DNA from: Kordiimonas aquimaris | Lineage (GTDB): Bacteria; Pseudomonadota; Alphaproteobacteria; Sphingomonadales; Kordiimonadaceae | Length of the DNA: 64,000 nucleotides | Reading direction: 5' to 3' | Assembly (NCBI RefSeq): GCF_025574485.1 | Contig: NZ_JAOBPO010000001.1 | Location: 813,501 to 877,500 of the forward strand | In this document: positions 46,526 through 56,165 of the stretch, piece after piece | Numbering within the stretch: the stretch's first letter is position 1 | Layout of the letters: each line of letters begins with the position of its first letter | Notes under the pieces: model-generated | What the model saw: only the letters and a program-made list of their open reading frames with translations | What the model was told of the DNA's origin: nothing | Databases searched by the model: none | Translations under genes and position numbers: made by a program

Positions 46526-47155
46526 CTATTCTGCAGGCGCGTGGGGTGGGTGGTTTATCTCAGCGCGTGCCTGTTTGATAATTGCGACCGCGCCGGTGAT
46601 AAACAGTGTCGCCATTAATGTTGCTACGATTAGGTCTGGCCAACCTGTGCCAGAGGCCCAAACACCAGATGCTGCAAGCATTACCATGACATTGCCAATT
46701 GCATCATTGCGGCTACACAACCAAACTGATCTCACGTTTGCATCACCATCCTTATAACGCATAAGGAGAAGAACGCTGATCAGGTTTGCGATCAGAGCGG
46801 CCATTCCTACAGACCCCATAATCAACGCGGCAGGTTCAGTGGTGTAGAAGACACTGTATATGGTTGAGCCAAGCACCCAAATTCCCATGGCAGCCAGACT
46901 TAACCCTTTCAAGAGAGCTACCTTGGCCCTTAGGGTCGCAGCCTTTCCAATAACGAGTAGTGATATTGTATACGTCAGTGTGTCCCCAAGAAAGTCTAGC
47001 GCATCTGCTTTTAGTGCCTGTGACTGGCCAACAAACCCCATTGGCATTTCGATTAAAAACATAAGTGCATTAATGATGATGACAGCAATTAAGGCACGTT
47101 TATAGGCCGGATCTATACCGTCAAACTTTACATCGTCACAACAATGGGCGCCCAT
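46526..47155 (-). CDS. Cation diffusion facilitator transporter, short form
   Basis: A 209-residue CDF-type membrane protein with six hydrophobic segments. KADALDFLGDTLTY and SRNDAIGNVMV hold the metal-site Asp/Asn residues in the expected helices. The C-terminal cytoplasmic dimerisation domain of full-length CDF proteins is missing, as in a known short subgroup. N-terminal HCCDD may bind metal. It ends 9 bases before the MFS gene. Confidence 0.85.
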   Translation of the reverse strand: MGAHCCDDVKFDGIDPAYKRALIAVIIINALMFLIEMPMGFVGQSQALKADALDFLGDTLTYTISLLVIGKAATLRAKVALLKGLSLAAMGIWVLGSTIYSVFYTTEPAALIMGSVGMAALIANLISVLLLMRYKDGDANVRSVWLCSRNDAIGNVMVMLAASGVWASGTGWPDLIVATLMATLFITGAVAIIKQARAEINHPPHAPAE

Positions 47156-47313
47156 GATGTTCTCTCAAATGTAGATACACAGAAGTTTATTAGGCCCTTT
47201 TCATGGCGGATGTGCAACATCATTTTTCTAGCAACCATTGCAATCTCGTTCCTGTGGTGAGCATTATATGGTCATTATATTTGCTAGCGCTTGAACGAAA
47301 GTGGCATGTTTTT

Positions 47314-48390
47314 ATGCATTTTTTGAAACTGTCCTGGATACGGATTGCCGTTTTAATATCGGCAGGCTTGTTGTTGCCGGCTATGCAAAACGCGCATGCG
47401 AGCTTTGGTGCGTCGCTTGGTGACGCCATTGAAATTGAGATGCTGAACGCGGCTCAAATGGATGTGGGGATACACAGGCTTAAATTTCGTGCAGGCAGCA
47501 CCAATACAGGGCAGCCTATTTGGGTTCCAATCATTGTGGCTAAAGGCGCAAAGCCTGGCCCTAAGCTATTATTAACAGCCGCCGTACACGGCGATGAATT
47601 AAACGGTATTGCAGCTATTCACAGTCTGATTGATGGCTTGGATACACAAGCGGTTAGTGGCTTAATTGTTGCGGTTCCAGGGCTTAATCAGCCAGGTATG
47701 ATTGCCAATAGCAGACACTTTGTTGGCTCTGACGGCGGCGGCTCTAAAACGGACTTAAATCGCATATTTCCGGGTCGACTGGACGGCGGCGATGTAGCTG
47801 AACGTTATGTTGCACGTCTTTGGGCCAGTATTTTATCAGCTGATTTTGATTTGGCAGTTGATCTTCATACGCAAACCATCGGCACGCTTTATCCTTTGTT
47901 TGTTTTTTCGGATTTCAGGAACGATATATCCCGGCAAATGGCATTCGATTTAATGCCAGACATGATCAAAAATGACGCCGGGCAAAAGGGTACGCTTGAA
48001 ACAAGTTTTTTAAGCCGTGGTATTCCAGCTGTTACATTTGAAGTAGGTGGACCAAAAAAGTGGCAGCCTGACTTGATTGCGCGCGCTGTATCGGGGTTGC
48101 GTAATCTTATGATTGGCGCAGAAATGATTGAAGGCGTGAAAATGGAGTCTGCGACAGAACCATTCGTGGGTTCCGTGTCAACAAATGTCTATACGGAAGT
48201 GGGCGGATTTGCTTATTTGAAAGTTGGTCTGAAAGAGCATGTCAGGCAAAATCAGGTGTTGGCAGTTATGCTTGATGCTTATGGGCAGGAAATTGCAACA
48301 TATGTTGCACCGCATGACGGTATTGTTTTGTCTGTAGCGACAGATCCTTTAAGAGAACCAGGCGCAATGCTGGTACGTATACTACGTTAG
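47314..48390 (+). CDS. Succinylglutamate desuccinylase / aspartoacylase-like secreted protein
   Basis: A 358-residue zinc carboxypeptidase-like protein. Signal peptide residues 1-29 (hydrophobic IAVLISAGLLLPA, cleavage near AHA). Zinc and catalytic motifs are AVHGDELNG (His, Glu), DLHTQ (His), and the late FEVGGP Glu. ATG 47314 gives a normal signal peptide; the frame extends upstream to 47203 without one. The physiological substrate is unknown; a periplasmic deacylase or amidase is likely. Confidence 0.85.
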   Translation: MHFLKLSWIRIAVLISAGLLLPAMQNAHASFGASLGDAIEIEMLNAAQMDVGIHRLKFRAGSTNTGQPIWVPIIVAKGAKPGPKLLLTAAVHGDELNGIAAIHSLIDGLDTQAVSGLIVAVPGLNQPGMIANSRHFVGSDGGGSKTDLNRIFPGRLDGGDVAERYVARLWASILSADFDLAVDLHTQTIGTLYPLFVFSDFRNDISRQMAFDLMPDMIKNDAGQKGTLETSFLSRGIPAVTFEVGGPKKWQPDLIARAVSGLRNLMIGAEMIEGVKMESATEPFVGSVSTNVYTEVGGFAYLKVGLKEHVRQNQVLAVMLDAYGQEIATYVAPHDGIVLSVATDPLREPGAMLVRILR

Positions 48391-48441
48391 AAGTCTCAGC
48401 AGGTTTGAAGCGCTCATTAATTAAAAGAAAAAGACACTATT

Positions 48442-49470
48442 ATGGATATTGAACATTTGCCTACAGACCACCCAAAGGTGAAGTTTGGTAAAACAGGGTT
48501 GCTGTTAATATCGCTCGGCACCCCTGAGGCCCCAACATATTGGTCTGTGCGTAAGTATTTGGCGGAATTTTTATCAGACCCGCGTGTTATTGAAACACCG
48601 CGAGCATTGTGGTTGCCTGTACTATATGGCCCTATCTTGACTTTTCGTCCACTGCGCTCGGCGAAGGCATATGCAAAAATATGGGATAATGAGAAAGATG
48701 AGTCTCCGCTGCGCACATATGCGCGGTCACAGGCAGAAAAACTGCAAACCAGCTTTGGGGATACGCTGGAAGTGGCTTGGGCGTTTCGTTATGGCGACCC
48801 TTCAATAATGAATGCATTGGAGGAACTGAAAGCTAAAGGCTGTGAGCGCATTATTCCGTTTGCTCTTTACCCGCAATATAGTGCGACAACCACAGCGTCT
48901 TCGTATGATAAAGTATTTGAATGCCTTGGGAAAATGCGCTGGCAACCCGGTGTGCACACGATTAATCGTTACAATGACCATCCCAAATATATCAAGGCCT
49001 TGGCGCGTTCGGCCCATGAATCGCTTAATACTATCGATTGGCAGCCGGAAAAAATATTGATGTCGTATCACTCTATCCCGCAATCATACTATGATAAGGG
49101 TGACCCTTATCCGTGCTACTGTAAAAAGACCTCGCGGCAATTTGAGGAAGCAACCAATTTTGATGCTGGAACGGTTGTTACAAGCTTTCAGTCTCGTGTC
49201 GGGCCCGCGGAATGGGTGAGCCCGTATACAGATAAAACGGTATCAGAGTTAGCGGCATCAGGCGTGAAACGACTCGCCGTTATGGCACCGGCCTTCAGTG
49301 TTGACTGTCTGGAGACACTTGAAGAACTGAATATGGAACTGAGGGAGCAATTCCTGAGCGAGGGAGGGACACACTTCCACTATATTCCCTGCCTTAATGA
49401 CACAGAAATTGGCATTGAGGTGCTTGAACATGTGATCCGTGACGAAGTTTCTGGGTGGCTTACAAAGTAG
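48442..49470 (+). CDS. hemH: Ferrochelatase
   Basis: HemH inserts ferrous iron into protoporphyrin IX. The 342-residue protein shows GLLLISLGTPEAP, the PLRSAKAYAKIW region, catalytic His in SYHSIPQSY and the Glu in TLEELNME. CYCKKT is near residue 225, but I see no C-terminal iron-sulfur Cys cluster. It stands as a single gene. Confidence 0.96.
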   Translation: MDIEHLPTDHPKVKFGKTGLLLISLGTPEAPTYWSVRKYLAEFLSDPRVIETPRALWLPVLYGPILTFRPLRSAKAYAKIWDNEKDESPLRTYARSQAEKLQTSFGDTLEVAWAFRYGDPSIMNALEELKAKGCERIIPFALYPQYSATTTASSYDKVFECLGKMRWQPGVHTINRYNDHPKYIKALARSAHESLNTIDWQPEKILMSYHSIPQSYYDKGDPYPCYCKKTSRQFEEATNFDAGTVVTSFQSRVGPAEWVSPYTDKTVSELAASGVKRLAVMAPAFSVDCLETLEELNMELREQFLSEGGTHFHYIPCLNDTEIGIEVLEHVIRDEVSGWLTK

Positions 49471-49482
49471 GCTGTTGGTTAG

Positions 49483-49938
49483 TTAATTTTGTGGCCCGCT
49501 TATTCCGGTGACTTCTACGTAAATGGTTACATCGCCAGCATTCTTGAAAGATAGAGTGACAGGAAACACATCGCCTTCCACTAGGGGCTCTGTTAAATCA
49601 ATCAACATGACATGGTAGCTGCCGGGCTCAAAAGAAAGCTTCTCTGCAGGCGCAATGGGTACTTCGTCCTGCATTTCCATCCGCATTATGTCGTCTTGCT
49701 CGAACGAGCGGTGAATCATTGCAATTGCTGCGCGGTCGCTTGACACAGCTGTCAATGTTTCTTGCGCGTGTGTTTGATTGTGAATGTCAAAGTAAACAGC
49801 GGCAGATACGCTGCGCCTGCCTGTTTTGCGTGCCCAGGCATTAGATAGATCAAGCGATTCGTGCGCAGGGTTGCCGTGCGCAAAAACAGGATGAGCAAAA
49901 CAAAAAGTCAGCAGCAAAGTCATTAGCATCTTTGTCAT
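49483..49938 (-). CDS. Periplasmic copper chaperone PCu(A)C
   Basis: A 151-residue protein with a signal peptide (MTKMLMTLLLTFCFAH, cleavage after VFA) and the PCuAC copper motif: MIHRSF...MRMEMQD, then PGSYHVMLIDL supplying the His and Met ligands. It delivers Cu(I) toward the CuA site of cytochrome oxidase. ATG 49938 has GAGAGA upstream and gives a proper signal peptide; an in-frame start at 49977 does not. Confidence 0.92.
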   Translation of the reverse strand: MTKMLMTLLLTFCFAHPVFAHGNPAHESLDLSNAWARKTGRRSVSAAVYFDIHNQTHAQETLTAVSSDRAAIAMIHRSFEQDDIMRMEMQDEVPIAPAEKLSFEPGSYHVMLIDLTEPLVEGDVFPVTLSFKNAGDVTIYVEVTGISGPQN

Positions 49939-50049
49939 GTCAATCTCTCTATGCTTGAAGGGCGATTGCCTGTTCATACTTGAGGGTTTGCAGCTTCACT
50001 GATTGTTTCGATAGAGGATACATTGTGATTTGTTAAGCCCAGTGAGGCG

Positions 50050-51015
50050 CTATGCCGCATCAGTGGCGCAAATTAACTCATGCTGAATCGCGGGCTCAAA
50101 AGCAGAATGGCCAGCAATGGGTACAATTTTTAGTTTTGCCCATGGCATGGCTTGCGCCAATTCCCACGCTGAACTTGGCGGACATATTGAATCGTATCTG
50201 CCTTGAATAATGGTGGTCGGGATGCCGTTGAGTTTGTGAGCATCTTCCAAAATTTGATTTTCGCGCTTCAGGAAGCCCCTATTGTGAAAATAGTGTGCTT
50301 CAATGCGCGCAAAAGCGAGCGCAAATATAGGGTCTACAGAATGCGCTTGTTGTTCTTCGTCTGGCATTAATGTAACGGAGCTTGCTTCCCAAAGACTCCA
50401 TTCTTTTGCAAACTGTAGGCGTTCTTTTTCAAATTCCGGATCAGATAGGCGTTTATAATAAGCGGCGATTAAATCATTCTGTTCGCCCTCAGGGACCATG
50501 CTTCTAAATTGTTCCCAAGCTTCAGGGAAGATGCGGCTGGTCCCATCTTTATAGAACCAGTCCATCTCGCGTTCACGCATCAAGAATATACCTCTTAGGA
50601 TAAGACCTCTTGTGCGTTCGGGATAAGCTTGAGCATAAAGAAGAGATAGTGTGCTTCCCCATGATCCGCCAAACAGTAGCCAATTGTCGATAGATAGGGC
50701 TTCTCTAATAAGCTCCATATCGCCGATCAGGTGCTGCGTTGTATTATGATTTAAAGATGCATGAGGCTGGCTTTTACCGCACCCGCGCTGATCAAATAAT
50801 ATAATACGATATTTTCGAGGGTTAAAGAACCGGCGTTGTACTGGGCTGGTGCCGCCACCAGGGCCACCATGTACAAATAAAACGGGGATGCCATCAGGTG
50901 CGCCAGACTGTTCCACATATATACGGTGGCCGTTTTCAACAGTTACCCAATCAGCGGCATAAGGCTGTATCGGTGGATATAGTGTTCGTAGTGCTAGTTT
51001 GCTGTCTGCGCGCAA
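50050..51015 (-). CDS. pip: Prolyl aminopeptidase
   Basis: A 321-residue alpha/beta hydrolase that releases N-terminal proline. Diagnostic parts are VHGGPGGGTSPVQRRFF, FDQRGCGKSQPHA, the nucleophile GGSWGS, and the C-terminal GRYDSICPP and AGHSAFE with Asp and His. I place the start at TTG 51015, with AAGGA 7 bases upstream; the frame runs on to TTG 51063 with a Cys-rich extension that looks non-coding. Confidence 0.93.
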   Translation of the reverse strand: MRADSKLALRTLYPPIQPYAADWVTVENGHRIYVEQSGAPDGIPVLFVHGGPGGGTSPVQRRFFNPRKYRIILFDQRGCGKSQPHASLNHNTTQHLIGDMELIREALSIDNWLLFGGSWGSTLSLLYAQAYPERTRGLILRGIFLMREREMDWFYKDGTSRIFPEAWEQFRSMVPEGEQNDLIAAYYKRLSDPEFEKERLQFAKEWSLWEASSVTLMPDEEQQAHSVDPIFALAFARIEAHYFHNRGFLKRENQILEDAHKLNGIPTTIIQGRYDSICPPSSAWELAQAMPWAKLKIVPIAGHSAFEPAIQHELICATDAA

Positions 51016-51253
51016 TTGTATGTCCTTTTTTGTAAGTTTAACCTCGCAATCACAACAAGACAAGACTGTCAGGACTTAATGTCTTTTCTTTAAAATAATT
51101 TGGCTTGGAGAAGAAAAAGATGTAGATGAGGTTCGGGTTAGGTTGAAAAGCAGGCTGTCTATTTTTAAGTGGGTCTAGGCTGTAACCTTTGGTCGAAAAA
51201 GGCAATCTAATAGTAATTAGTTCGTCGAATAAACGCTTCGCTATGAGGTAACT

Positions 51254-52282
51254 ATGCCGCACGAAAACTGTCTTCGCCTCAAAGAAGATGTTAAAAAACA
51301 GCTTAAAATCCTCTTTTTGGCAAAATGGGCAGAAGGTGATGGTCAGCCTGACGCGGAAGATGGCACACACGCTGTTTACCACTATGAATTACGCGAAACG
51401 CTGAAAGAAATTGGCTTTAGCGTGGAGGCCAGCGGTCATTATGAGCGGGTTTTTGACAAGCCTGATTATGATTTTCTCTTAACGCTCTTTAATCGGGGTG
51501 GTTTCCTGAACAGCGAAATGCTTGCACCTTTATTGGCGACATACAACCGGGTTCCTTTTTTGGGGGCCAGTCCTATTATTCGTGGACTTGGCGATGACAA
51601 GCACCTGATGAAACTAGCCTCAAAAAGCCGCGGCCTTACGACACCGGATTGGGAGATATATCGCCGCGGTTGTCTTGATGTTGATTGTCTTGAGACGAAC
51701 AAGCCAAAATTTGAATGGACTCGCCTGGTGATAAAGCCTAATGCGAGTTCAGCTTCATGGGGGATTAAGGCGACAGATAGCTGGGATGAAGCCAAGGAAC
51801 ACATTCAGTATCTGCATTCAGCAGGGCACGATGTGATAGTGGAAAGCTTCGTTGATGGATACGAGCTAGCTGTACCAATTGTTGGTGCGCGCGGCCCGTG
51901 GATATTGCCTATCGTACGGTTTCATGTTGATGACCCCTTAGCCATTAGGTCGTACGAACAGAAGCGGCACCTTACGGCGACAGATGATGTCGTACTCAAA
52001 ATATATGATAACCAAGCGATTATCGACCGACTTCATGCAGCAGCAGAGGCAATTATGCCTGAGATATGGCCGTGCGATTATGGCAGAATGGAATTTAAGT
52101 ATGATCCGGAAACGGATCGCCTGAATTTTCTTGAAATCAACCTGAGCTGTAATCTTTGGTCCAAAAAAGCAATACCATTTTCGGCGCGGGGTGCGGGTGT
52201 GTCGTATACAGAATTGGTAGAGACAATTTTGTGCCACAGTATGCTACGACAAAATGTTATAACCGAATCTGACTTAGCTTAA
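51254..52282 (+). CDS. ATP-grasp ligase related to D-alanine-D-alanine ligase
   Basis: A 342-residue ATP-grasp enzyme. N-terminal LTLFNRGGF, FLGASPIIRGLGDDKHLMK and LTTPDW parallel the substrate-domain to ATP-grasp transition of Ddl proteins; LVIKPNASSASWGI is the ATP-binding lobe, VESFVDGYELAVPI follows, and FLEINLSCNLWS supplies the metal-binding Glu and Asn. It is probably a carboxylate-amine ligase but its substrates are unknown, and it is not obviously the housekeeping Ddl. GAGG lies 5-6 bases upstream of ATG. It is 13 bases before a nucleotidyltransferase gene. Confidence 0.85.
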   Translation: MPHENCLRLKEDVKKQLKILFLAKWAEGDGQPDAEDGTHAVYHYELRETLKEIGFSVEASGHYERVFDKPDYDFLLTLFNRGGFLNSEMLAPLLATYNRVPFLGASPIIRGLGDDKHLMKLASKSRGLTTPDWEIYRRGCLDVDCLETNKPKFEWTRLVIKPNASSASWGIKATDSWDEAKEHIQYLHSAGHDVIVESFVDGYELAVPIVGARGPWILPIVRFHVDDPLAIRSYEQKRHLTATDDVVLKIYDNQAIIDRLHAAAEAIMPEIWPCDYGRMEFKYDPETDRLNFLEINLSCNLWSKKAIPFSARGAGVSYTELVETILCHSMLRQNVITESDLA

Positions 52283-52295
52283 GTAAAGGCAGTAT

Positions 52296-53087
52296 ATGCA
52301 GTTCCATGCGGTTGTTATGGCGGCGCAGCGCCCCGGCATTGTTAATGAATTGGCAGCTGAAGCTGGCGTATCTCATAAATGCCTTATTGAGATCGCCGGT
52401 AAAAAGTTAGTTGAGCATGTGCTTGATAACCTGGATCGCGCATCTGAAATTAAGCAGATAACAGTTGTTATTGATAACATAGCAGTACTTGGTGACGTAC
52501 CTGCATTTGTCCGCCTGCAACAAGCAGGCAAGGCACGCGCCATTGAAGCCAGAACTGATCTTTTTTCCAGCTACCTAGCTGCGATTGAAGGTGATGGTAT
52601 GTTCCCTACACTGGTGACAACAGCTGATAATGTTCTTTTGTCGCCGGAAATGATTGCACATTTTTGTACTGAGATAGGAAACTCTGGCTGCGACGCTGCT
52701 ATTGCGTTAACGCCGAAGGAAATATTGCTTGCAAAATACCCGGACGGTCAACGTAGGTTTCATGAATTTGCTGATGGTGAGTATTCTAATTGTAATCTTT
52801 ATGCCCTTACTAGCGAACGCGTTGTTAATGCAGCACGTGTTTTTCAGACCGGTGGCCAATTTGCCAAATCTTTATACCGTGTTTTAAAGGCATTTGGTCT
52901 CTGGAATGCATTTGCATATCGTTTTTCGCTCTATAGTCTCGATAAGGCTATGACTCGAATCGGTAAACGTTTTAATATGACGGCGGTTGCAGTGCGTATG
53001 CCCTTTCCTGAAGCACCAATAGATGTGGACAATGCACGTTCAAAGAAGCTGGCGACGGAAATCTTGCTTGGCCAACACGCTGCTTAG
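52296..53087 (+). CDS. MobA-like nucleotidyltransferase
   Basis: A 263-residue protein with a GT-A-type nucleotidyltransferase start: VVMAAQRPG, GVSHKCLIEIAGKKLVEHVLDNL, then LVTTADNVLLSPE with the metal-binding Asp, and NCNLYAL. The C-terminal third (about 190-240) is a helical extension ahead of VDVDNARSKKL-type end. It probably activates a phosphorylated small molecule with CTP or similar. The pair with the ATP-grasp gene and its position before the Mla operon suggest a lipid headgroup or envelope role (inference). Confidence 0.8.
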   Translation: MQFHAVVMAAQRPGIVNELAAEAGVSHKCLIEIAGKKLVEHVLDNLDRASEIKQITVVIDNIAVLGDVPAFVRLQQAGKARAIEARTDLFSSYLAAIEGDGMFPTLVTTADNVLLSPEMIAHFCTEIGNSGCDAAIALTPKEILLAKYPDGQRRFHEFADGEYSNCNLYALTSERVVNAARVFQTGGQFAKSLYRVLKAFGLWNAFAYRFSLYSLDKAMTRIGKRFNMTAVAVRMPFPEAPIDVDNARSKKLATEILLGQHAA

Positions 53088-53198
53088 ATATTTTTTAGCA
53101 CTAACAAATACCATTAAATCACGATATTGATTGGCAATAATGCCGCATGACATTATTGTTTTTTTGATGGTGTGTAGCGACCCCATAGTGGAGCTTTG

Positions 53199-54374
53199 AT
53201 GGTAGATGCAGCAATTATCGATGAGTTTGTGACTTTTGAGAAAGTCGATACACAAACGCGCGTAACGCTGAAAGGTAATTGGATCATCGACAATGCCATA
53301 TTGATTGATACTGTTACCAAAGAGATATTTTCCAGACTGGGCGGCAGTTGTGAAACCGGACGTGCTCTAGCGCAAACGGATATGATGCGCCTTGACTGTT
53401 CTGGCCTGCAAAAGCTGGATACAACGGGCGCCGTGTTGGTGCGTCGTTTTGCTGCACACATGGGCGAGGACTGTGAAGCAACATTAATGGGCGTGCCAGA
53501 ACAAAACAAAGCCTTGCTTGATGTAATTACCTGTTGTCCCGTTCCTGCGCCTACAGAACCTGAAAGGCCGCCATGGTACCTCGGCCCTTTGATTGAAACT
53601 GGCGAGTCAGTCTTTCTGGCGGTTCGGTCACTCGGCAGGCTTCTTAGTTTCCTGGGGCTTGTGTTAGTTCGCTTGTTTGGTTCTGTATCTGAGCCTGGCC
53701 GTGTTCGGTTAGTGCCTGTTATCCATCAAATGGAGGTAACAGGTTTGCGTGCAATGGGTATTGTGGGGCTTATATCATTTTTAATTGGTGCCGTGATGGT
53801 GAACCAAGGTGCCATTCAGCTTGCCAAGTTTGGCGCCGATATTTTTGTTATAGATATGCTTGGTATATCGCACTTACGTGAGTTGGGTATCTTATTAACA
53901 GCCATTATTGTTGCTGGTCGTTCAGGTAGCGCATTTACGGCTCAAATTGGTTCGATGGTGTTGCGTGAAGAAGTCGACGCGATGAAAACACTTGGGATGA
54001 ACCCGATTGATGTTTTGGTGCTGCCGCGTTTAATTGCGCTGTTAATATGTTTGCCGCTTCTCGGTTTTTACGCAGATATCGTTGGTGTTGCTGGCGGTAT
54101 AATGATGGCGTGGATACAGCTAGATATCTCGCCTGCTAATTTTGTTGTCTATTTTCGTGATGTCATTACCGTTGAGCATTATTGGGTTGGTATTCTAAAG
54201 GCACCATTCTTTGCCGCTGTTATTGCGACATGTGGCTGTTACCAAGGGTTGCGGGTTGAAGGCAGTGCTGATGCGCTGGGTATGCGTACGACAAAAAGTG
54301 TTGTTCAATCTATCTTTCTCGTAATCGCTTTTGATGCTTTGTTTGCGATATTTTTCACCAGTATTGGAATGTAG
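53199..54374 (+). CDS. mlaE: MlaE-type ABC permease with N-terminal STAS domain
   Basis: A 391-residue protein combining a STAS-like domain (residues about 1-110: LKGNWIIDNAIL, MRLDCSGLQKLDTTGAVLV) with an MlaE permease (150-390: GLISFLIGAVMVNQGAIQLAKFG, IIVAGRSGSAFTAQIGSMVLREEVDAMKTLGM, GCYQGLRVEG). In E. coli the STAS protein MlaB is separate, so the fusion replaces it. It moves phospholipid between the membranes with MlaF and MlaD. ATG 53199 has GGAG upstream. Confidence 0.93.
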   Translation: MVDAAIIDEFVTFEKVDTQTRVTLKGNWIIDNAILIDTVTKEIFSRLGGSCETGRALAQTDMMRLDCSGLQKLDTTGAVLVRRFAAHMGEDCEATLMGVPEQNKALLDVITCCPVPAPTEPERPPWYLGPLIETGESVFLAVRSLGRLLSFLGLVLVRLFGSVSEPGRVRLVPVIHQMEVTGLRAMGIVGLISFLIGAVMVNQGAIQLAKFGADIFVIDMLGISHLRELGILLTAIIVAGRSGSAFTAQIGSMVLREEVDAMKTLGMNPIDVLVLPRLIALLICLPLLGFYADIVGVAGGIMMAWIQLDISPANFVVYFRDVITVEHYWVGILKAPFFAAVIATCGCYQGLRVEGSADALGMRTTKSVVQSIFLVIAFDALFAIFFTSIGM

Positions 54375-54376
54375 CT

Positions 54377-55183
54377 ATGACAGATGTGCAAATAGCTACA
54401 AAGATGCCATCTTCGAGTGAAGCAATGGATAATGCCATTGTTGTAACTGGCCTGAAAACAGCTTTCGGCGACCATGTTGTGCATGATGGTCTGGACTTGG
54501 AAGTGCGGCGTGGTGAAATTTTAGGTGTTGTTGGTGGATCTGGTACAGGAAAGTCAGTGCTGCTGAAGACCATTATTGGACTAAACCATCCACAAGCGGG
54601 TGCTATATCCATCAATGGGCGCGATCAGGCGTCCCTGACAACTAGCGAAGAACGTGCTTCTCGCCGTGAATGGGGTGTTTTGTTTCAAGACGGCGCATTA
54701 TTCAGCTCCTTAACTGTGGCGCAAAATGTTCAAGTGCCGCTTGGAGAGCATTATCATTTACCTACAGATTTGATGGATGACCTTGCCCGAAGCAAAATTA
54801 CAATGGCAGGTTTGCCGCTTGATGCAGCCTGCAAGTTTCCTTCCGACCTGTCTGGGGGTATGCGCAAACGTGCATCGCTCGCCCGGGCATTGGCGCTTGA
54901 TCCTCATGTTTTATTTCTTGATGAGCCAACTGCAGGCCTTGATCCGATAGGTGCTGCGGCATTCGATGCTCTTGTGAAAGACCTGAGTAAGTCGCTCGGT
55001 CTTACGGTTTTCTTAGTTACACATGATCTCGACACGCTTTACAGAGTATGCGACCGTGTTGCGGTACTTGGTGATAAACGTATCTTGATCAACGCACCGC
55101 TGTCTGAAGTGGTTCACTTTGATCATCCGTGGGTACAAGAATATTTTGGTGGGCCGCGTGCACGCGCTGCCGGAATAGAGTAA
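54377..55183 (+). CDS. mlaF: MlaF-type ABC ATPase
   Basis: A 268-residue ATPase: Walker A GGSGTGKSV, a Q-loop LFQDGALFSSLTV, signature LSGGMRKRASLAR, Walker B VLFLDEPTAGLDP. The FSSLTVAQNVQVPL segment and the C-terminal HPWVQEYFGGPRAR are typical of MlaF. It follows mlaE by two bases and precedes mlaD. Confidence 0.95.
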   Translation: MTDVQIATKMPSSSEAMDNAIVVTGLKTAFGDHVVHDGLDLEVRRGEILGVVGGSGTGKSVLLKTIIGLNHPQAGAISINGRDQASLTTSEERASRREWGVLFQDGALFSSLTVAQNVQVPLGEHYHLPTDLMDDLARSKITMAGLPLDAACKFPSDLSGGMRKRASLARALALDPHVLFLDEPTAGLDPIGAAAFDALVKDLSKSLGLTVFLVTHDLDTLYRVCDRVAVLGDKRILINAPLSEVVHFDHPWVQEYFGGPRARAAGIE

Positions 55184-55193
55184 GGTCAGGGTT

Positions 55194-56165
55194 ATGGAAA
55201 CCAGAGCGTCATATGTGTTGGTTGGTGGGTTTGTGCTTAGCTTCTTAGCAGGCCTTATCGCGTTTGCTATTTGGATTGCCAAGGTAGACCTTGATGCTGA
55301 ATACAAAGACTATGACATCTACTTTGATGGCACTGTTAGCGGCCTTTATAAACGCAGTATCGTGTATTATCTCGGGATTCCTGTTGGCGATGTCCGTGAC
55401 ATTACACTGGCCCCGCAAGACCCAAGCAAGGTGCGTGTATGGATCAGGCTACGCGCTGAGGTGCCGGTAAGCGAAGCGTCACGTGCTCGGCTTGAATTTC
55501 AGGGATTAACAGGCGTTGCATATATCGAATTGTCTGGCGGGTCGCCTAATTCGCCGCCGCTTGAATCGCACCTAGGGGCTGAGCGCCCAATCATCGAAGC
55601 CGAACCGTCTCCTTTGCTGGAGATATTTGATAGTGCGCCTAACCTTGTTAACGAAGCCATCAAAATGCTGGGGCAAATACAAAAGATTTTAAGCAATGAT
55701 AATGTTGCGAATATCTCCAAAACACTCAGTAATACTGAACGACTTACAGGTAATTTGGCTGATGGAACTGATAACCTTGAAGTGATGGTTGCTGACGTGC
55801 AGATTATTCTGGCCGAGGCTAAAAACGCTGCCGTGAAAATCAGCACGTTGGTTGATAATGGCAATACACTCATTGAAGAAGACGCCAAACAACTGATCGC
55901 GGAAGCGACAGGCACAATGCAGGCCGCAACAGCTATGCTTAATAGAGTGGATGGCCTTGTAGCTGCTAATGAGGGTACGGTGACACAATTTATTGGTGGC
56001 AGCTTACCTGAAGTTTCACGCATGATTCTCGACTTGCGCCTGACGGCCCGTAGCCTTTCGCGGCTTGTTAGTCGTATCGAACAAAACCCTTCAGAAGCTT
56101 TGTTTGGTGCTAAAGAAGCACCCTACAATCTGAAAACACGCAAAACGGAAGAGGAAGGTAACTGA
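55194..56165 (+). CDS. mlaD: MlaD/MCE family substrate-binding protein
   Basis: A 323-residue protein with one N-terminal membrane helix (about 8-27), an MCE domain at residues 38-118 (YDIYFDGTVSGLYKRSIVYYLGIPVG, LEFQGLTGVAYIELSGG) and a long helical C-terminal region. This is the longer MCE type, not the short E. coli MlaD, and may form a hexameric ring with a helical needle. The stop overlaps the next gene (TGATG). Confidence 0.93.
   Translation: METRASYVLVGGFVLSFLAGLIAFAIWIAKVDLDAEYKDYDIYFDGTVSGLYKRSIVYYLGIPVGDVRDITLAPQDPSKVRVWIRLRAEVPVSEASRARLEFQGLTGVAYIELSGGSPNSPPLESHLGAERPIIEAEPSPLLEIFDSAPNLVNEAIKMLGQIQKILSNDNVANISKTLSNTERLTGNLADGTDNLEVMVADVQIILAEAKNAAVKISTLVDNGNTLIEEDAKQLIAEATGTMQAATAMLNRVDGLVAANEGTVTQFIGGSLPEVSRMILDLRLTARSLSRLVSRIEQNPSEALFGAKEAPYNLKTRKTEEEGN

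Noticed and set aside
55499-56023. A 174-codon minus-strand open frame
   Set aside because: Antisense to the MCE protein gene; no start signal or motif.
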